In this document: piece by piece, positions 1 through 9,317 of the stretch
How the letters are laid out: the number at the start of each line of letters is the position of its first letter
Position numbering within the stretch: position 1 is the first letter of the stretch
Source of the DNA: DAITAZ01 sp036824045
GTDB lineage: Bacteria; Pseudomonadota; Gammaproteobacteria; Burkholderiales; Rhodocyclaceae
Direction of reading: 5' to 3'
Length of the DNA stretch: 64,000 bases
Assembly: GCA_036824045.1 (NCBI GenBank)
Contig: DAITAZ010000012.1
Span: 23,786-87,785 of the forward strand
Translations under genes and position numbers: made by a program
Notes under the pieces: model-generated
Seen by the model: only the letters and a program-made list of their open reading frames with translations
What the model was told of the DNA's origin: nothing
Database searches by the model: none

Positions 1-37
1 AAGAGGGTGAACGCGATGCAACTTCGCCGGGCGGGGC

Positions 38-84
38 GGGACAAAATGTCTCGCGCCCCGGGCCGGAGTGAGACATTTTGTCCC
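38..84 (+). promoter_or_regulatory. Twin palindromic activator sites upstream of fdnG
   Basis: A perfect 15-base inverted repeat has arms at 38-52 and 70-84. Each arm contains its own palindrome, GACAAAATGTC at 40-50 and GACATTTTGTC at 72-82, with centres 32 bases apart (about three helical turns). The pair lies roughly 85-125 bases upstream of the start expected from the sigma-54 promoter at 140-155, which is the usual enhancer position for a sigma-54 activator. The identity of the activator is unknown; an FhlA-like regulator is one guess. Confidence 0.6.
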
Positions 85-139
85 ATCCGGACCCCGCCCA
101 CAGCCATAAACCTCTTTGTTTCAATCCCTTGCGGGCTCC

Positions 140-155
140 GGGCACGGAAGCTGCA
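140..155 (+). promoter_or_regulatory. Sigma-54 (-24/-12) promoter of the formate dehydrogenase operon
   Basis: The sequence GGGCACG, four bases, then CTGCA matches the consensus TGGCACG-N4-TTGCA at all but two positions. The invariant GG (141-142) and GC (153-154) are separated by exactly ten bases. Transcription would start near 166, about 40 bases before the fdnG ATG. The nearby paired palindromes supply plausible enhancer sites. Confidence 0.65.
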
Positions 156-206
156 AAGGTAACAGGTTGGGAGACATCCATCCCGGACAAAGAGGAAAAC
201 ACCACC

Positions 207-3200
207 ATGAACGTGACACGGCGACAGTTCTTCAAGGTCTGCGCCGCCAGTCTCGGGGGCTCGTCCATCACCATGATGGGCTTTTCGCCGACCGAGGCCC
301 TGGCGGAGGTACGCACCTTCAAGCTGGCCCGCGCCACCGAGACGCGCAACATCTGCCCGTACTGCTCGGTGTCCTGCGGCGTGCTGATCTACTCCACCGG
401 CGACAAATCCAAGAATGCCCACTCGGAGATCATCCATATCGAGGGCGACCCGGACAACCCGGTCAACCGGGGCACGCTCTGCCCCAAGGGTGCCGGCCTC
501 AAGGACATGATCCACAGCGCCAACCGCCTGAAATGGCCGGAAGTGCGCGAGGCGGGCAGCAACGAATGGAAGAAGGTCTCCTGGAACGAGGCCTTCGACC
601 GCATTGCCAAGCACATGAAAGCGGACCGCGACGCCAACTTCGTGGCCCAGAACAAGGACGGCGTGACCGTCAATCGCTGGAGCAGCACCGGATTCCTGGC
701 CTCGTCGGCGGCCAGCAACGAGGCCGGCTACCTGACCGTGAAGACCCTTCGCGCGTTGGGCATGACCTCGATCGACACCCAGGCACGCATCTGACACGCC
801 CCCACGGTGGCCAGTCTGGCTCCGAGTTTCGGGCGTGGCGCGATGACCAACCATTGGGTGGACATCAAGAACGCTGATCTGATCTTCGTCATGGGTGGCA
901 ACCCGGCCGAAGCGCACCCCTGCGGCTTCAAGTGGGTCATCGAGGCCAAGAAGAACCGCAAGGCCAAGCTCGTGGTCGTGGACCCGCGCTTCAATCGCAC
1001 TGCCGCAGTGGCGGACTACTACGCACCGGTGCGCGCCGGTTCCGACATCGCCTTCCTGGGCGGGGTGATCAACTACCTGCTGAGCCAGGACAAGATCCAC
1101 CACGACTACGTCAAGGCCTACACCAACGCGTCCTTCCTGATCCACGAGGACTACAAGTTCGAGGACGGGATCTTCTCCGGCTACAACGAGGAAAAGCGCA
1201 GCTACGGCAAGGACACCTGGAAGTACCAGATGGACGGCGAGTTCGCCCGGGTGGACGACACCCTGCAACACCCCCGCTCCGTGTTCCAGTTGCTCAAGGC
1301 CCACTACGCCCGCTACACGCCGGAAGTGGTGGCCCAGGTATGCGGCACGCCCAAGGACGCCTTCCTCAAGGTGTGCGAATACATTGCCGACACCGCCGCC
1401 CCCAACCGGACGATGACCAACCTGTACGCGCTGGGCTGGACCGAGCACTCCGTCGGCTCCCAGAACATCCGCTGCATGGCCATCATCCAGCTCCTGCTGG
1501 GCAACATGGGCATGGCCGGCGGCGGCATCAACGCGCTGCGCGGCCACGCCAACGTCCAGGGCATCACCGACTTCGCCCTCTACGCCCAGAACCTGCCGGG
1601 CTATGTGGGCGCACCGCTGGAATCGGACAAGGACCGCGCCACCTATCTGGACAAGCGCACCCCCAAGGCCCTGCGCCCCGGCCAGATGAACTTCGGCCAG
1701 AACCTGCCCAAGTGGTTTACCAGCCTGTGCAAGGCCTGGTGGGGCGATGCGGCGAACAAGGACAACGACTTCGCCTACGACTACCTGCCCAAGCTGGCCG
1801 GAGCGTCGGACGTGCTGTCCATCTTCGAGCAGATGTACCAGGGCAAGATCACCGGCTTCTTCTGCCAGGGCTTCAACCCGCTGGCCTCCGTGGCCCACAA
1901 GAAGAAGGTGGGCGATGCGCTGGCCAAGCTCAAGTACATGGTGGTGATGGACCCCCTGGCCACGGACACGTCCGAGTTCTGGAAGCCCCACGGCGAGTTC
2001 AACGAGGTGGATCCGGCCAAGATCCAGACCGAGGTCTTCCGCCTGCCCACCACCCTGTTTGCGGAGACGGCGGGCACCTTCACCAATTCCGGGCGGGTGA
2101 TCCAGTGGCGCTGGAAATCGGCGGAAGGTCCGGGTGAGGCCAAGGACGACACCGAGATCATGGCCACGCTCTTCCTCAAGCTGAAGGAGATGTACGCCAA
2201 GGACGGCGGCGCCTTTGCCGACCCCATCCTGAAGCTCACCTGGGCCTATGCCCAGCCGGCCAAGCCTTCCCCCGAAGAACTGCTGCGGGAGGTCAACGGC
2301 AAGGCACTGGCCGACGTGCTCGACCCCAAGGACCCCACCAAGGTCCTGGTCAAGGCCGGGGACCAACTGGGCAGCTTCGCGCAACTGCGGGACGACGGCT
2401 CCACCACCTGCGGCAACTGGATCTACTGCGGCGTGTGGTCCCAGGCGGGCAACAACTCGGCCCGCCGGGACAATGCCGATCCCTCCGGTCTGGGCCAGAC
2501 GCTCAACTGGGGTTTTGCTTGGCCGGTCAACCGCCGCATCCTCTACAACCGCGCCTCGGCCGACCTGGCGGGCAAACCTTGGGACGCCAAGCGGACGGTG
2601 CTGAAATGGGCGGGCGACAAGTGGACCGGCAACGACGTGCCCGACATGCGCCCGGATGCCAAGCCGGAAGAGAACGTGATGCCCTTCATCATGAACCCGG
2701 AAGGCGTGGGCCGCCTGTTCAGCCGCGAACTGATGGCGGAAGGCCCCTTCCCCGAGCATTACGAACCCTTCGAAACGCCACTGGACGCCAACCCCCTGCA
2801 CCCGAAGAACCCCAAGGCCACCAGCAATCCGGCCGCGCGGGTGTACAAGGGCGACATGGAGGCCTTTGGCAAGGCCAAGGATTTCCCGTACGTGGCGACC
2901 ACCTACCGCCTGACCGAGCATTTCCACTACTGGACCAAGCAAAGCAAGATCAACGCGATCATGCAGCCGGAACAGTTCGTGGAGATTGGTGAGGAACTGG
3001 CCAAGGAGAAGGGCATCCGGGCCGGCGACCGGGTCAAGGTGCGCTCCAACCGCGGGTTCATCCGGGCCGTGGCGGTGGTGACCAAGCGCATCAAGACACT
3101 GGAGGTGGACGGCAAGAAGGTGCACACCGTGGGGATTCCCATCCACTACGGGTTCAAGGGTGCGACGAAGCCCGGCTTCATCACCAACACCCTGACCCCC

Positions 3201-3269
3201 TTCGTGGGCGACGCCAACACCCAGACGCCGGAGTACAAGGCGTTCCTGGTCACCATTGAGAAAGCCTAG
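207..3269 (+). CDS. fdnG: Formate dehydrogenase-N alpha subunit, selenocysteine-containing
   Basis: This is the catalytic subunit that oxidises formate to CO2 at a bis-MGD molybdenum or tungsten centre, exported to the periplasm by the Tat system. The start at ATG 207 follows the ribosome site AGAGGA at 191-196 and gives a twin-arginine signal (TRRQFFK, residues 4-10). The [4Fe-4S] ligands are C50, C53, C57 and C92, with K94 after them. The in-frame TGA at 792-794 is codon 196, the position of the E. coli FDH-N selenocysteine, and sits in the context QARI-U-HAPTVASL. Reading through gives 1020 residues, close to the E. coli length of about 1015. Homology continues without a break on both sides, so this is neither a frameshift nor a pseudogene. 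fdnH follows 20 bases later. A sigma-54 promoter lies upstream. Confidence 0.95.
792..823 (+). promoter_or_regulatory. UGA selenocysteine codon and SECIS hairpin in fdnG
   Basis: The UGA at 792-794 is followed by an apical stem-loop at 806-823. GG pairs with CC, U808 is bulged, GGCC pairs with GGCU, and the loop is AGUCU (813-817). The bulged U and the GU in the loop match the E. coli fdnG and fdhF elements that bind SelB. The spacing of 11 bases from UGA to the apical stem is also as expected. Confidence 0.85.
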
Positions 3270-3289
3270 GGCGGAAGGGAGACTCTGCG

Positions 3290-4186
3290 ATGGCACTGCA
3301 ATCGCTGGACATCAAGCAGCGCTCGGCAACCACCACGCCCGCGCCCCAGGCGCGGGCCACGCTGGAGGTGGCCAAGCTCATCGACGTTTCCGCCTGCATC
3401 GGCTGCAAGGCCTGTCAGGTGGCGTGCATGGAGTGGAATGACGTGCGCGACGAGGTGGGCACGTGTACCGGCGTCTACGACAACCCGGTGGACCTGACCG
3501 AGAACTCGTGGACAGTCATGCGCTACTCCGAGGTGGAGCAAAACGGCAAGCTGGAGTGGCTGATCCGCAAGGATGGCTGCATGCACTGCGCCGACCCGGG
3601 CTGCCTCAAGGCCTGCCCGGCGCCGGGGGCAATCATCCAGTACGCCAACGGGATCGTGGATTTCCACCAGGAAAACTGCATCGGCTGCGGCTACTGCGTG
3701 ACCGGCTGCCCCTTCAACGTTCCCCGCATCTCCAAACAGGACAGCAAGGCTTACAAATGCACCTTGTGCTCCGACCGGGTGGCTGTGAATCAGGCCCCAG
3801 CCTGCGCCAAAGCCTGCCCAACCGGGGCGATCCAGTTCGGCAGCAAGGACGACATGAAGGACTACGCTTCCAAGCGCATCGCCGACCTGAAGGAGCGCGG
3901 TTACGAAAAAGCCGGCGTGTACGATCCGGATGGCGTGGGGGGCACCCACGTGATGTACGTACTGCATCACGCGGACCAGCCCCGGCTCTACGCCGGCCTG
4001 CCCGAGAGTCCCTCCATCAGCCCGCTGGTGTCAGTGTGGAAAGGCTTCGCCAAGCCGCTCGCCACGCTGGCCCTGGCCGGGGTGGCGCTGGGCAGCCTGT
4101 TCCATTACGTCACCAAGGGTCCCAACGAGGTCTCGAAAGAGATCGAGGATGAGATCGAACGTGAAGACAAGGAGGCAGCGAAATGA
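3290..4186 (+). CDS. fdnH: Formate dehydrogenase-N beta subunit (iron-sulfur)
   Basis: This is the electron-transfer subunit that carries electrons from FdnG through four [4Fe-4S] clusters to the membrane cytochrome b. It has 298 residues and four ferredoxin-type cysteine sets: CIGCKACQVAC near residue 36, CMHCADPGCLKAC near 97, CIGCGYCVTGC near 128, and CTLCSDR followed by CAKAC further on. One membrane anchor lies near the C-terminus (about residues 250-270), as in E. coli FdnH. The ribosome site GGAAGGGA at 3273-3280 precedes the ATG. The stop overlaps the fdnI start as ATGA, indicating coupled translation. Confidence 0.95.
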   Translation: MALQSLDIKQRSATTTPAPQARATLEVAKLIDVSACIGCKACQVACMEWNDVRDEVGTCTGVYDNPVDLTENSWTVMRYSEVEQNGKLEWLIRKDGCMHCADPGCLKACPAPGAIIQYANGIVDFHQENCIGCGYCVTGCPFNVPRISKQDSKAYKCTLCSDRVAVNQAPACAKACPTGAIQFGSKDDMKDYASKRIADLKERGYEKAGVYDPDGVGGTHVMYVLHHADQPRLYAGLPESPSISPLVSVWKGFAKPLATLALAGVALGSLFHYVTKGPNEVSKEIEDEIEREDKEAAK

Positions 4187-4803
4187 TCCGCGACTCCAAG
4201 GACCTCAAGCGGTACACGGCGTCCGAACGGGCCAATCACTGGGTGGTGGGCATCAGTTTCATCCTGCTCGCCCTCTCCGGTCTGGCCTTCTTCCACCCGG
4301 CGTTCTTTCCGCTGACCCAGCTCTTTGGCGGAGCCGTGTGGGCACGCATCATTCACCCCTTCCTGGGGGTGCTGATGGCGGTCTCCTTCGTTTCCATCTT
4401 CTTCCGCTTCCGGCATCTGAACGTGATGACCGACGCGGACCGGGAATGGCTGGGCCGCGCCCGGGAGATGGTGGACGGCGACGACCACAACATGCCCGAG
4501 GCCGGTAAGTACAACGGCGGCCAGAAGGCGATGTTCTGGGCTCTGGCGGCATGCATGCTGCTGATGACCGTGTCAGGCATCCTCATCTGGCGCGCCTACT
4601 TCGGCTTCGACATTACCCTGGTCCGCCTCGGTGCTGTCGTCCATGCCGCGGTCGGCGCCGTGATGATCGCCTTGATCATGGTGCACGTGTACGCTGCCAT
4701 CTGGGTGAAAGGCACCATCCGCGCCATGTGGTACGGCACGGTGACCCGCGCCTGGGCCAAACAGCACCACCGCGCCTGGTATCGGCAGGTGACCGGCAAG
4801 TAG
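4183..4803 (+). CDS. fdnI: Formate dehydrogenase-N gamma subunit, cytochrome b556
   Basis: This is the diheme membrane subunit that passes electrons to quinone. It has 206 residues and four hydrophobic segments. Histidines suited to heme ligation include H19 in the first segment and others in the HVYAAIW region of the fourth. It begins in a four-base ATGA overlap with fdnH, so the three structural subunits form one translational unit. A GC-rich hairpin follows the stop, before fdhE. Confidence 0.93.
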   Translation: MIRDSKDLKRYTASERANHWVVGISFILLALSGLAFFHPAFFPLTQLFGGAVWARIIHPFLGVLMAVSFVSIFFRFRHLNVMTDADREWLGRAREMVDGDDHNMPEAGKYNGGQKAMFWALAACMLLMTVSGILIWRAYFGFDITLVRLGAVVHAAVGAVMIALIMVHVYAAIWVKGTIRAMWYGTVTRAWAKQHHRAWYRQVTGK

Positions 4804-4814
4804 ATGCAGCAAGA

Positions 4815-4839
4815 CCCGCGGGGTACTCCTCCCCGCGGG
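4815..4839 (+). repeat. GC-rich hairpin between fdnI and fdhE
   Basis: Perfect nine-base arms (CCCGCGGGG at 4815-4823 and its complement at 4831-4839) flank a seven-base loop. No U-tract follows, so a full terminator is unlikely. It may stabilise or process the mRNA, separating abundant structural-subunit transcript from the maturation genes. Confidence 0.5.
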
Positions 4840-4868
4840 CCCCACGACCCACGAGGCATTCCACAACC

Positions 4869-5780
4869 GTGACGAGCATCGTTCATCCCGCCGACGCGCC
4901 GCTTGCCCCGGCCGCGGCCCCACCCGTAATCCTTGCGCCGGCTGACGTTTTCGCGCAGCGGGCGCGCCGTTTCGACACCCTGGCCCAAGGACATGCCCTG
5001 GGAGGCTGGCTGCACGTGCTGGGCAGCCTGAGCCGTGCCCAGCAGCACGCCCTCGAGCAACTGGCAGAGCCCCCGGTACCGGACTCCGCCACGCGGGCCC
5101 GGGCACAGGAACACCAGATGCCGCCGCTGGCCGGCATCGTCCTGCCACCAGCAATCCTGCATGACACACTGATCCCCATGCTTGAACGGTGTGCGGCGGA
5201 TCATCCCGCAACCGTGACCCCCATCGCCAACGGCCTGCGCAGCAGCAGCCCCGAACGCCTGCGCCAACTGGCGGAAAGCCTGCTCGCTGGAGAGCCGGAC
5301 CCGACGGCCGCCGACGCGCTGCCTTTTGTCGCGGCCGCCCTGCAAGTGATCTGGACCAGCGCCGCCCGGAAGCTGGGGACCGGCGGCGTGCCCGCGCTGG
5401 CCGACGCCCGCACCGTGTGCCCCTGTTGCGGCAGTTTTCCCGTGGGCGGCGTGGTACGCCTGGACCCTGCCATCAACAACCTGCGCTACCTGCACTGCTC
5501 GCTGTGCAACACCCAGTGGAACTTTCCGCGGGTGCAGTGCACCGTGTGCGAGGCCGAAAAAACCGTGGCCTACCAGTCCATCGCGGGCAGCAGTGGCGCT
5601 GTCCGCGCCGAAACCTGCGATGACTGTCACAGCTATCTGAAGCTCTATTACCAGGAAAAAGACCCGCTGCTGGACCCGGTGGCCGACGATCTGGCCACGC
5701 TGGCGCTGGATGTGCTGGTGGACGAGGCGGGCTACAACCGCAGCGGCCCCAATCTCCTCTTCGTCCCGGGCCAGAGCTGA
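4869..5780 (+). CDS. fdhE: Formate dehydrogenase maturation protein FdhE
   Basis: FdhE is a cytoplasmic, rubredoxin-like iron-binding protein needed for activity of respiratory formate dehydrogenases and thought to act on FdnG before Tat export. The product has 303 residues (E. coli about 309). The C-terminal half carries paired cysteines: C184, C186 and C187 (CPCCGSF), C210/C213, C224/C227 and C250/C253. The start is taken as GTG 4869 because no ATG gives a family-length product. Its place directly behind the fdn structural genes supports the role. Confidence 0.9.
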   Translation: MTSIVHPADAPLAPAAAPPVILAPADVFAQRARRFDTLAQGHALGGWLHVLGSLSRAQQHALEQLAEPPVPDSATRARAQEHQMPPLAGIVLPPAILHDTLIPMLERCAADHPATVTPIANGLRSSSPERLRQLAESLLAGEPDPTAADALPFVAAALQVIWTSAARKLGTGGVPALADARTVCPCCGSFPVGGVVRLDPAINNLRYLHCSLCNTQWNFPRVQCTVCEAEKTVAYQSIAGSSGAVRAETCDDCHSYLKLYYQEKDPLLDPVADDLATLALDVLVDEAGYNRSGPNLLFVPGQS

Positions 5781-5826
5781 GCCCCCCGGCCTGCCTTCGC
5801 CTTTCTGCCCCGTGCGGGTGAAAGCC

Positions 5827-7242
5827 ATGAACCAGAAAATCCCTCTACCTTCCGTGGACCGCTTGCTGGGCGCGCCAGCCCTCGCGTCCGCCATCGCGCT
5901 TCACGGCCGCAGCTTCGTGACCGCCGCCGTCCGCGCCGAGCTGGCGGGCGCCCGGGAGGGCGCCCGAAACGGCTTGCCCGTCCCGGATGTGCCGGCGCTG
6001 GAAACCGCCATTGGCCGACGGCTGGAAGAAGCCGCCCGCCCCCGGCTGCGGCCGGTGTTCAACCTCACCGGCACGGTGCTGCACACCAATCTGGGCCGCG
6101 CCCAACTGCCCGAAGCGGCCATCGCGGCCATGGCCGAAGCGGCCCGCCGGCCCTGCGCCCTGGAATACGACCTGGAAACCGGCGGCCGGGGCGACCGGGA
6201 CGATCTGATCAGCCCGCTCGTGCAGGAGATCGTGGGCGGCGCCCGGGAAGTGAGCGCCACCGTGGTGAACAACAATGCCGCCGCCGTGCTGCTCTGCCTC
6301 AATGCCCTTGCCCAGGGGCGGCAGGCCATCGTCTCCCGGGGCGAACTGGTGGAGATCGGCGGTGCCTTTCGCGTGCCCGACATCATGCGCCGGGCCCAGG
6401 TAAAGCTCACGGAGGTGGGCACCACCAACCGCACCCACGCCCGGGACTACCGGGAAGCCATTGGCCCCCGCACCGGCCTGTTGATGAAGATCCACACCTC
6501 GAACTACGCGGTCACCGGATTCACCGCCAGCGTGCCCGAGGCGGAAGTGGCCGCGATTGCCCATGAACACGGACTCCCGATGATGGTGGATCTGGGCAGC
6601 GGCACCCTGGTGGACATGACCCGCTACGGCCTGCCAGGGGAACCCACGCCCCAGCAGGCACTGGCGGCGGGCGCCGATGTGGTGACCTTCTCCGGCGACA
6701 AGCTGCTGGGCGGCCCCCAGGCCGGGCTGATCGTGGGCAGACCCGATCTCATCGCGCGGATCAAGAAAAATCCGCTCAAGCGCGCCCTGCGGGTGGGCAA
6801 GACCACCCTGGCAGCCCTGGAAGCCGTGCTGCGGCTCTACCGGGACCCGGAGGCGCTGGCCCGCCAGCTTCCCACACTGCGCTTGCTGACGCGGTCCGAG
6901 GCCGAACTGGAGGCCGCCGCCCGGCGCCTGCACCCCGCACTGCAAACCGCCCTGGGCGACCTGTGGGAGGTCAGCATCGCCCCCTGTGCCAGCCAGATCG
7001 GCAGCGGCGCACTGCCGGTGGAGCGTCTGCCGTCCCGCGCGCTGGTGTCCCGGCCCCGGGCCAAGCGGGGCGGGCGCCTGCTCGGCGCCCTGGAAGCCGC
7101 CCTGCGCGCGCAGCCCGTTCCGGTGATCGGCCGCGTTCGGGACGACGCGCTCTGGCTCGATCTCCGCTGCCTTGAGCCGGCGGACGAGCCTGACTTTGCC
7201 GCCCAATTGGCACAACTGCGCATCCCCGGGGGGACTCGGTGA
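5827..7242 (+). CDS. selA: L-seryl-tRNA(Sec) selenium transferase
   Basis: SelA is a PLP-dependent enzyme that converts seryl-tRNA(Sec) to selenocysteinyl-tRNA(Sec) using selenophosphate. The product has 471 residues (E. coli 463). The PLP lysine is K292 in TFSGDKLLGGPQAG, and conserved stretches such as NLTGTVLHTNLGR (79-91) are intact. ATG 5827 was chosen over upstream starts because it begins at the usual SelA N-terminus. The stop overlaps the selB GTG start (7239-7242, GTGA). Confidence 0.97.
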   Translation: MNQKIPLPSVDRLLGAPALASAIALHGRSFVTAAVRAELAGAREGARNGLPVPDVPALETAIGRRLEEAARPRLRPVFNLTGTVLHTNLGRAQLPEAAIAAMAEAARRPCALEYDLETGGRGDRDDLISPLVQEIVGGAREVSATVVNNNAAAVLLCLNALAQGRQAIVSRGELVEIGGAFRVPDIMRRAQVKLTEVGTTNRTHARDYREAIGPRTGLLMKIHTSNYAVTGFTASVPEAEVAAIAHEHGLPMMVDLGSGTLVDMTRYGLPGEPTPQQALAAGADVVTFSGDKLLGGPQAGLIVGRPDLIARIKKNPLKRALRVGKTTLAALEAVLRLYRDPEALARQLPTLRLLTRSEAELEAAARRLHPALQTALGDLWEVSIAPCASQIGSGALPVERLPSRALVSRPRAKRGGRLLGALEAALRAQPVPVIGRVRDDALWLDLRCLEPADEPDFAAQLAQLRIPGGTR

Positions 7243-9164
7243 TCATCGGCACCGCCGGCCACATCGACCACGGCAAGACCACCCTGGTGAAAGCCCTGAC
7301 CGGGGTGGACGCGGACCGCCTGCCCGAGGAAAAGGCCCGGGGCATCACCCTGGACCTGGGCTATGCCTACACCAGCCTGGCCGACGGCACCCGGCTGGGC
7401 TTTGTGGACGTGCCGGGCCACGAGCGCCTGGTGCACAACATGCTGGCGGGGGCCACCGGGATCGATTTCCTGTTGCTGGTGGTGGCGGCGGATGACGGCC
7501 CGATGCCCCAGACCCGGGAGCATCTGACAATTGCCGGCTTGCTCGGCATCCGCCGGGCAGCGGTGGCGCTGACGAAGATCGACGCGGTGGAGGCGTCCCG
7601 CCAGTCCGAGGCGGAAGTGGAAATTTCGGCCCTGCTAGCCGAAAGCGGCTACGCCGATACGCCCGTGTTCCCGGTGTCGGGCCGCTCGGGCTTCGGGGTG
7701 GAAGCGCTACGCGACCATCTGCACGCTGCGGCTGGTGAGGTGGCGACGGATGCTCGCCGCCGGGCCGCCCGAGGAGGCTTCCGGCTGGCCATTGACCGTT
7801 GTTTCAGCCTCAGTGGCGCCGGCACCGTGGTGACCGGCACAGCGTTTGCCGGCCATGTGCGGGCGGGCGAAACCCTGGTGCTGACACCGCCCGGCATCCC
7901 GGTACGGGTACGCAGCCTGCGGGTACAAGACCAGCCCGCGCCCGCTGGCGGATACGGCCAGCGCATCGCCCTCGCGCTGACCGGAGACTTCGAGCGGAAC
8001 CAGATCCAGCGCGGCCACTGGCTCACCCACCCGGCCCTGCACCATCCGGTCACCCGCCTCTGCGCCCAACTGCAGGTCCCCCCCGGCGGCAAACCCCTGC
8101 GCCATTGGACCCCGGTCCACCTGCATCTGGGCGCGGAAGACGTGCTGGCCCGGGTGCAAGTGCTCGAAGGCGAACTGATCGAGCCGGGTGAGGCACGCCT
8201 GGTGGAACTGGTCCTGGATCGCCCCATCGGCGCCCTGATCGCCGACCGCTTCGTCCTGCGCGACCAAAGTGCCCGGCACACCCTGGCCGGGGGGCGGGTA
8301 CTGGACATCGCGCCCCCTCAGCGGCATCGGCGCAGTCCGGCGCGCCTGGATGTCTTGCGTGCCGGGGCAAGCGGAAACCCCCAGTCCGCCCTCGCGGCCG
8401 CCCTCGCCCACAGCGGCGACGGCGTGGATCTGGACGCCTTCGCCCGGGCCTGGAACCTGCCTGCCGAGGACGCGACGGCACTCTGGGCGCAGCACACCCT
8501 GCAGATTGTGCCCGAGGGCGAAAGACGGCTGGGGTTCGCCCGGGATGTCTGGCGCGCATTGAACGATCGGCTGCTGGAGGCACTGGCGGCGGAGCATGAG
8601 CGAGCCCCGGACATGCTCGGCGTCGAGCCCGAACGCCTGCGCCGCATGACCCGGCCGTCCCTCTCCCGCGCCGGGTTTCTCGCCCTGCTGGACGGGCTGC
8701 TGGCCACTGGACACGCGCTGCGTAGCGGCAACTGGATACACCTGCCCGGTCACACCGCCACGCTCAGCGCCGCGGATACCGCTGCCTGGGCGGCCCTGCG
8801 CCCCCGGCTGGAAGAAAACCCCTACGGTCCGCCCCGGGTGAGGGACATCGCCCGCGCCACAGGCGAGGATGAAGTCCGGGTGCGGCTGTTGCTGAAAAGG
8901 GTAGCCCGGCTGGGTTGGGCTTACCCCGTGGCCCACGACCACTACTTCACCGCGCCAGCCGTCAGCCAGTTGGCCGAAATGGTTGCGACGCTGTGCGAGC
9001 AGGAGGGGGAAGCCCGTGCCGCGGCACTGCGCGACCACATTGGCGGCGGTCGCAAAGTGGCCATTCACATCCTCGAGTTCTTCGACCGCATCGGCTACAC
9101 TCGCCGCGTCCGTGACAGCCACGTGCTGCGCGGCGAGTCGAGCCGCACCATGAGTTTTCTATGA
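7239..9164 (+). CDS. selB: Selenocysteine-specific translation elongation factor SelB
   Basis: SelB is a GTPase that delivers Sec-tRNA(Sec) to the ribosome at UGA codons marked by a SECIS hairpin. It has 641 residues starting at GTG. GTPase motifs are GHIDHGKTT (7-15), DVPGH (57-61) and TKID (112-115). EF-Tu-like beta-barrel domains follow, then C-terminal winged-helix domains that bind the SECIS element. The start overlaps the selA stop, and the stop lies two bases before the selenocysteine tRNA. Confidence 0.97.
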   Translation: MIIGTAGHIDHGKTTLVKALTGVDADRLPEEKARGITLDLGYAYTSLADGTRLGFVDVPGHERLVHNMLAGATGIDFLLLVVAADDGPMPQTREHLTIAGLLGIRRAAVALTKIDAVEASRQSEAEVEISALLAESGYADTPVFPVSGRSGFGVEALRDHLHAAAGEVATDARRRAARGGFRLAIDRCFSLSGAGTVVTGTAFAGHVRAGETLVLTPPGIPVRVRSLRVQDQPAPAGGYGQRIALALTGDFERNQIQRGHWLTHPALHHPVTRLCAQLQVPPGGKPLRHWTPVHLHLGAEDVLARVQVLEGELIEPGEARLVELVLDRPIGALIADRFVLRDQSARHTLAGGRVLDIAPPQRHRRSPARLDVLRAGASGNPQSALAAALAHSGDGVDLDAFARAWNLPAEDATALWAQHTLQIVPEGERRLGFARDVWRALNDRLLEALAAEHERAPDMLGVEPERLRRMTRPSLSRAGFLALLDGLLATGHALRSGNWIHLPGHTATLSAADTAAWAALRPRLEENPYGPPRVRDIARATGEDEVRVRLLLKRVARLGWAYPVAHDHYFTAPAVSQLAEMVATLCEQEGEARAAALRDHIGGGRKVAIHILEFFDRIGYTRRVRDSHVLRGESSRTMSFL

Positions 9165-9166
9165 AC

Positions 9167-9262
9167 GGAAGAGATCGTTCCCCGGTGGGGCGCCCGGTCT
9201 TCAAAACCGGGAGGGGCCGTCAGACGGTCCCTGGTGGGTTCGACTCCCACTCTCTTCCGCCA
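9167..9262 (+). tRNA. selC: tRNA-Sec (anticodon TCA)
   Basis: This 96-base RNA with an encoded CCA end (9260-9262) has an eight-base acceptor arrangement GGAAGAG/CTCTTCC plus G73, a long extra arm (GGGGCCGTCAGACGGTCCC) and a six-base anticodon stem at 9193-9198/9206-9211. The anticodon TCA is at 9201-9203 and reads UGA. The sequence follows E. coli selC closely along its length. It lies two bases after selB, so it may be processed from the operon transcript. Confidence 0.97.
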
Positions 9263-9317
9263 CTTGTGTCACCCGGGCTGTCCCGCGTCGTGCAACCCAT
9301 CCAAGCGTTAGCGCCCC

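Noticed and set aside
78..206. N-terminal extension of fdnG from a TTG codon at 78
   Set aside because: The ATG at 207 has a ribosome site and gives a complete Tat signal and the cysteine spacing of E. coli FdnG; the extension would overlap the sigma-54 promoter.
207..3269. fdnG as a broken gene or frameshift because of the TGA at 792
   Set aside because: The frame is the same on both sides, the position equals the known selenocysteine, a SECIS hairpin follows and selA, selB and tRNA-Sec are adjacent.
4596..5894. Open frame on the complement of fdnI-fdhE
   Set aside because: It spans two real genes on the other strand and has no family features.
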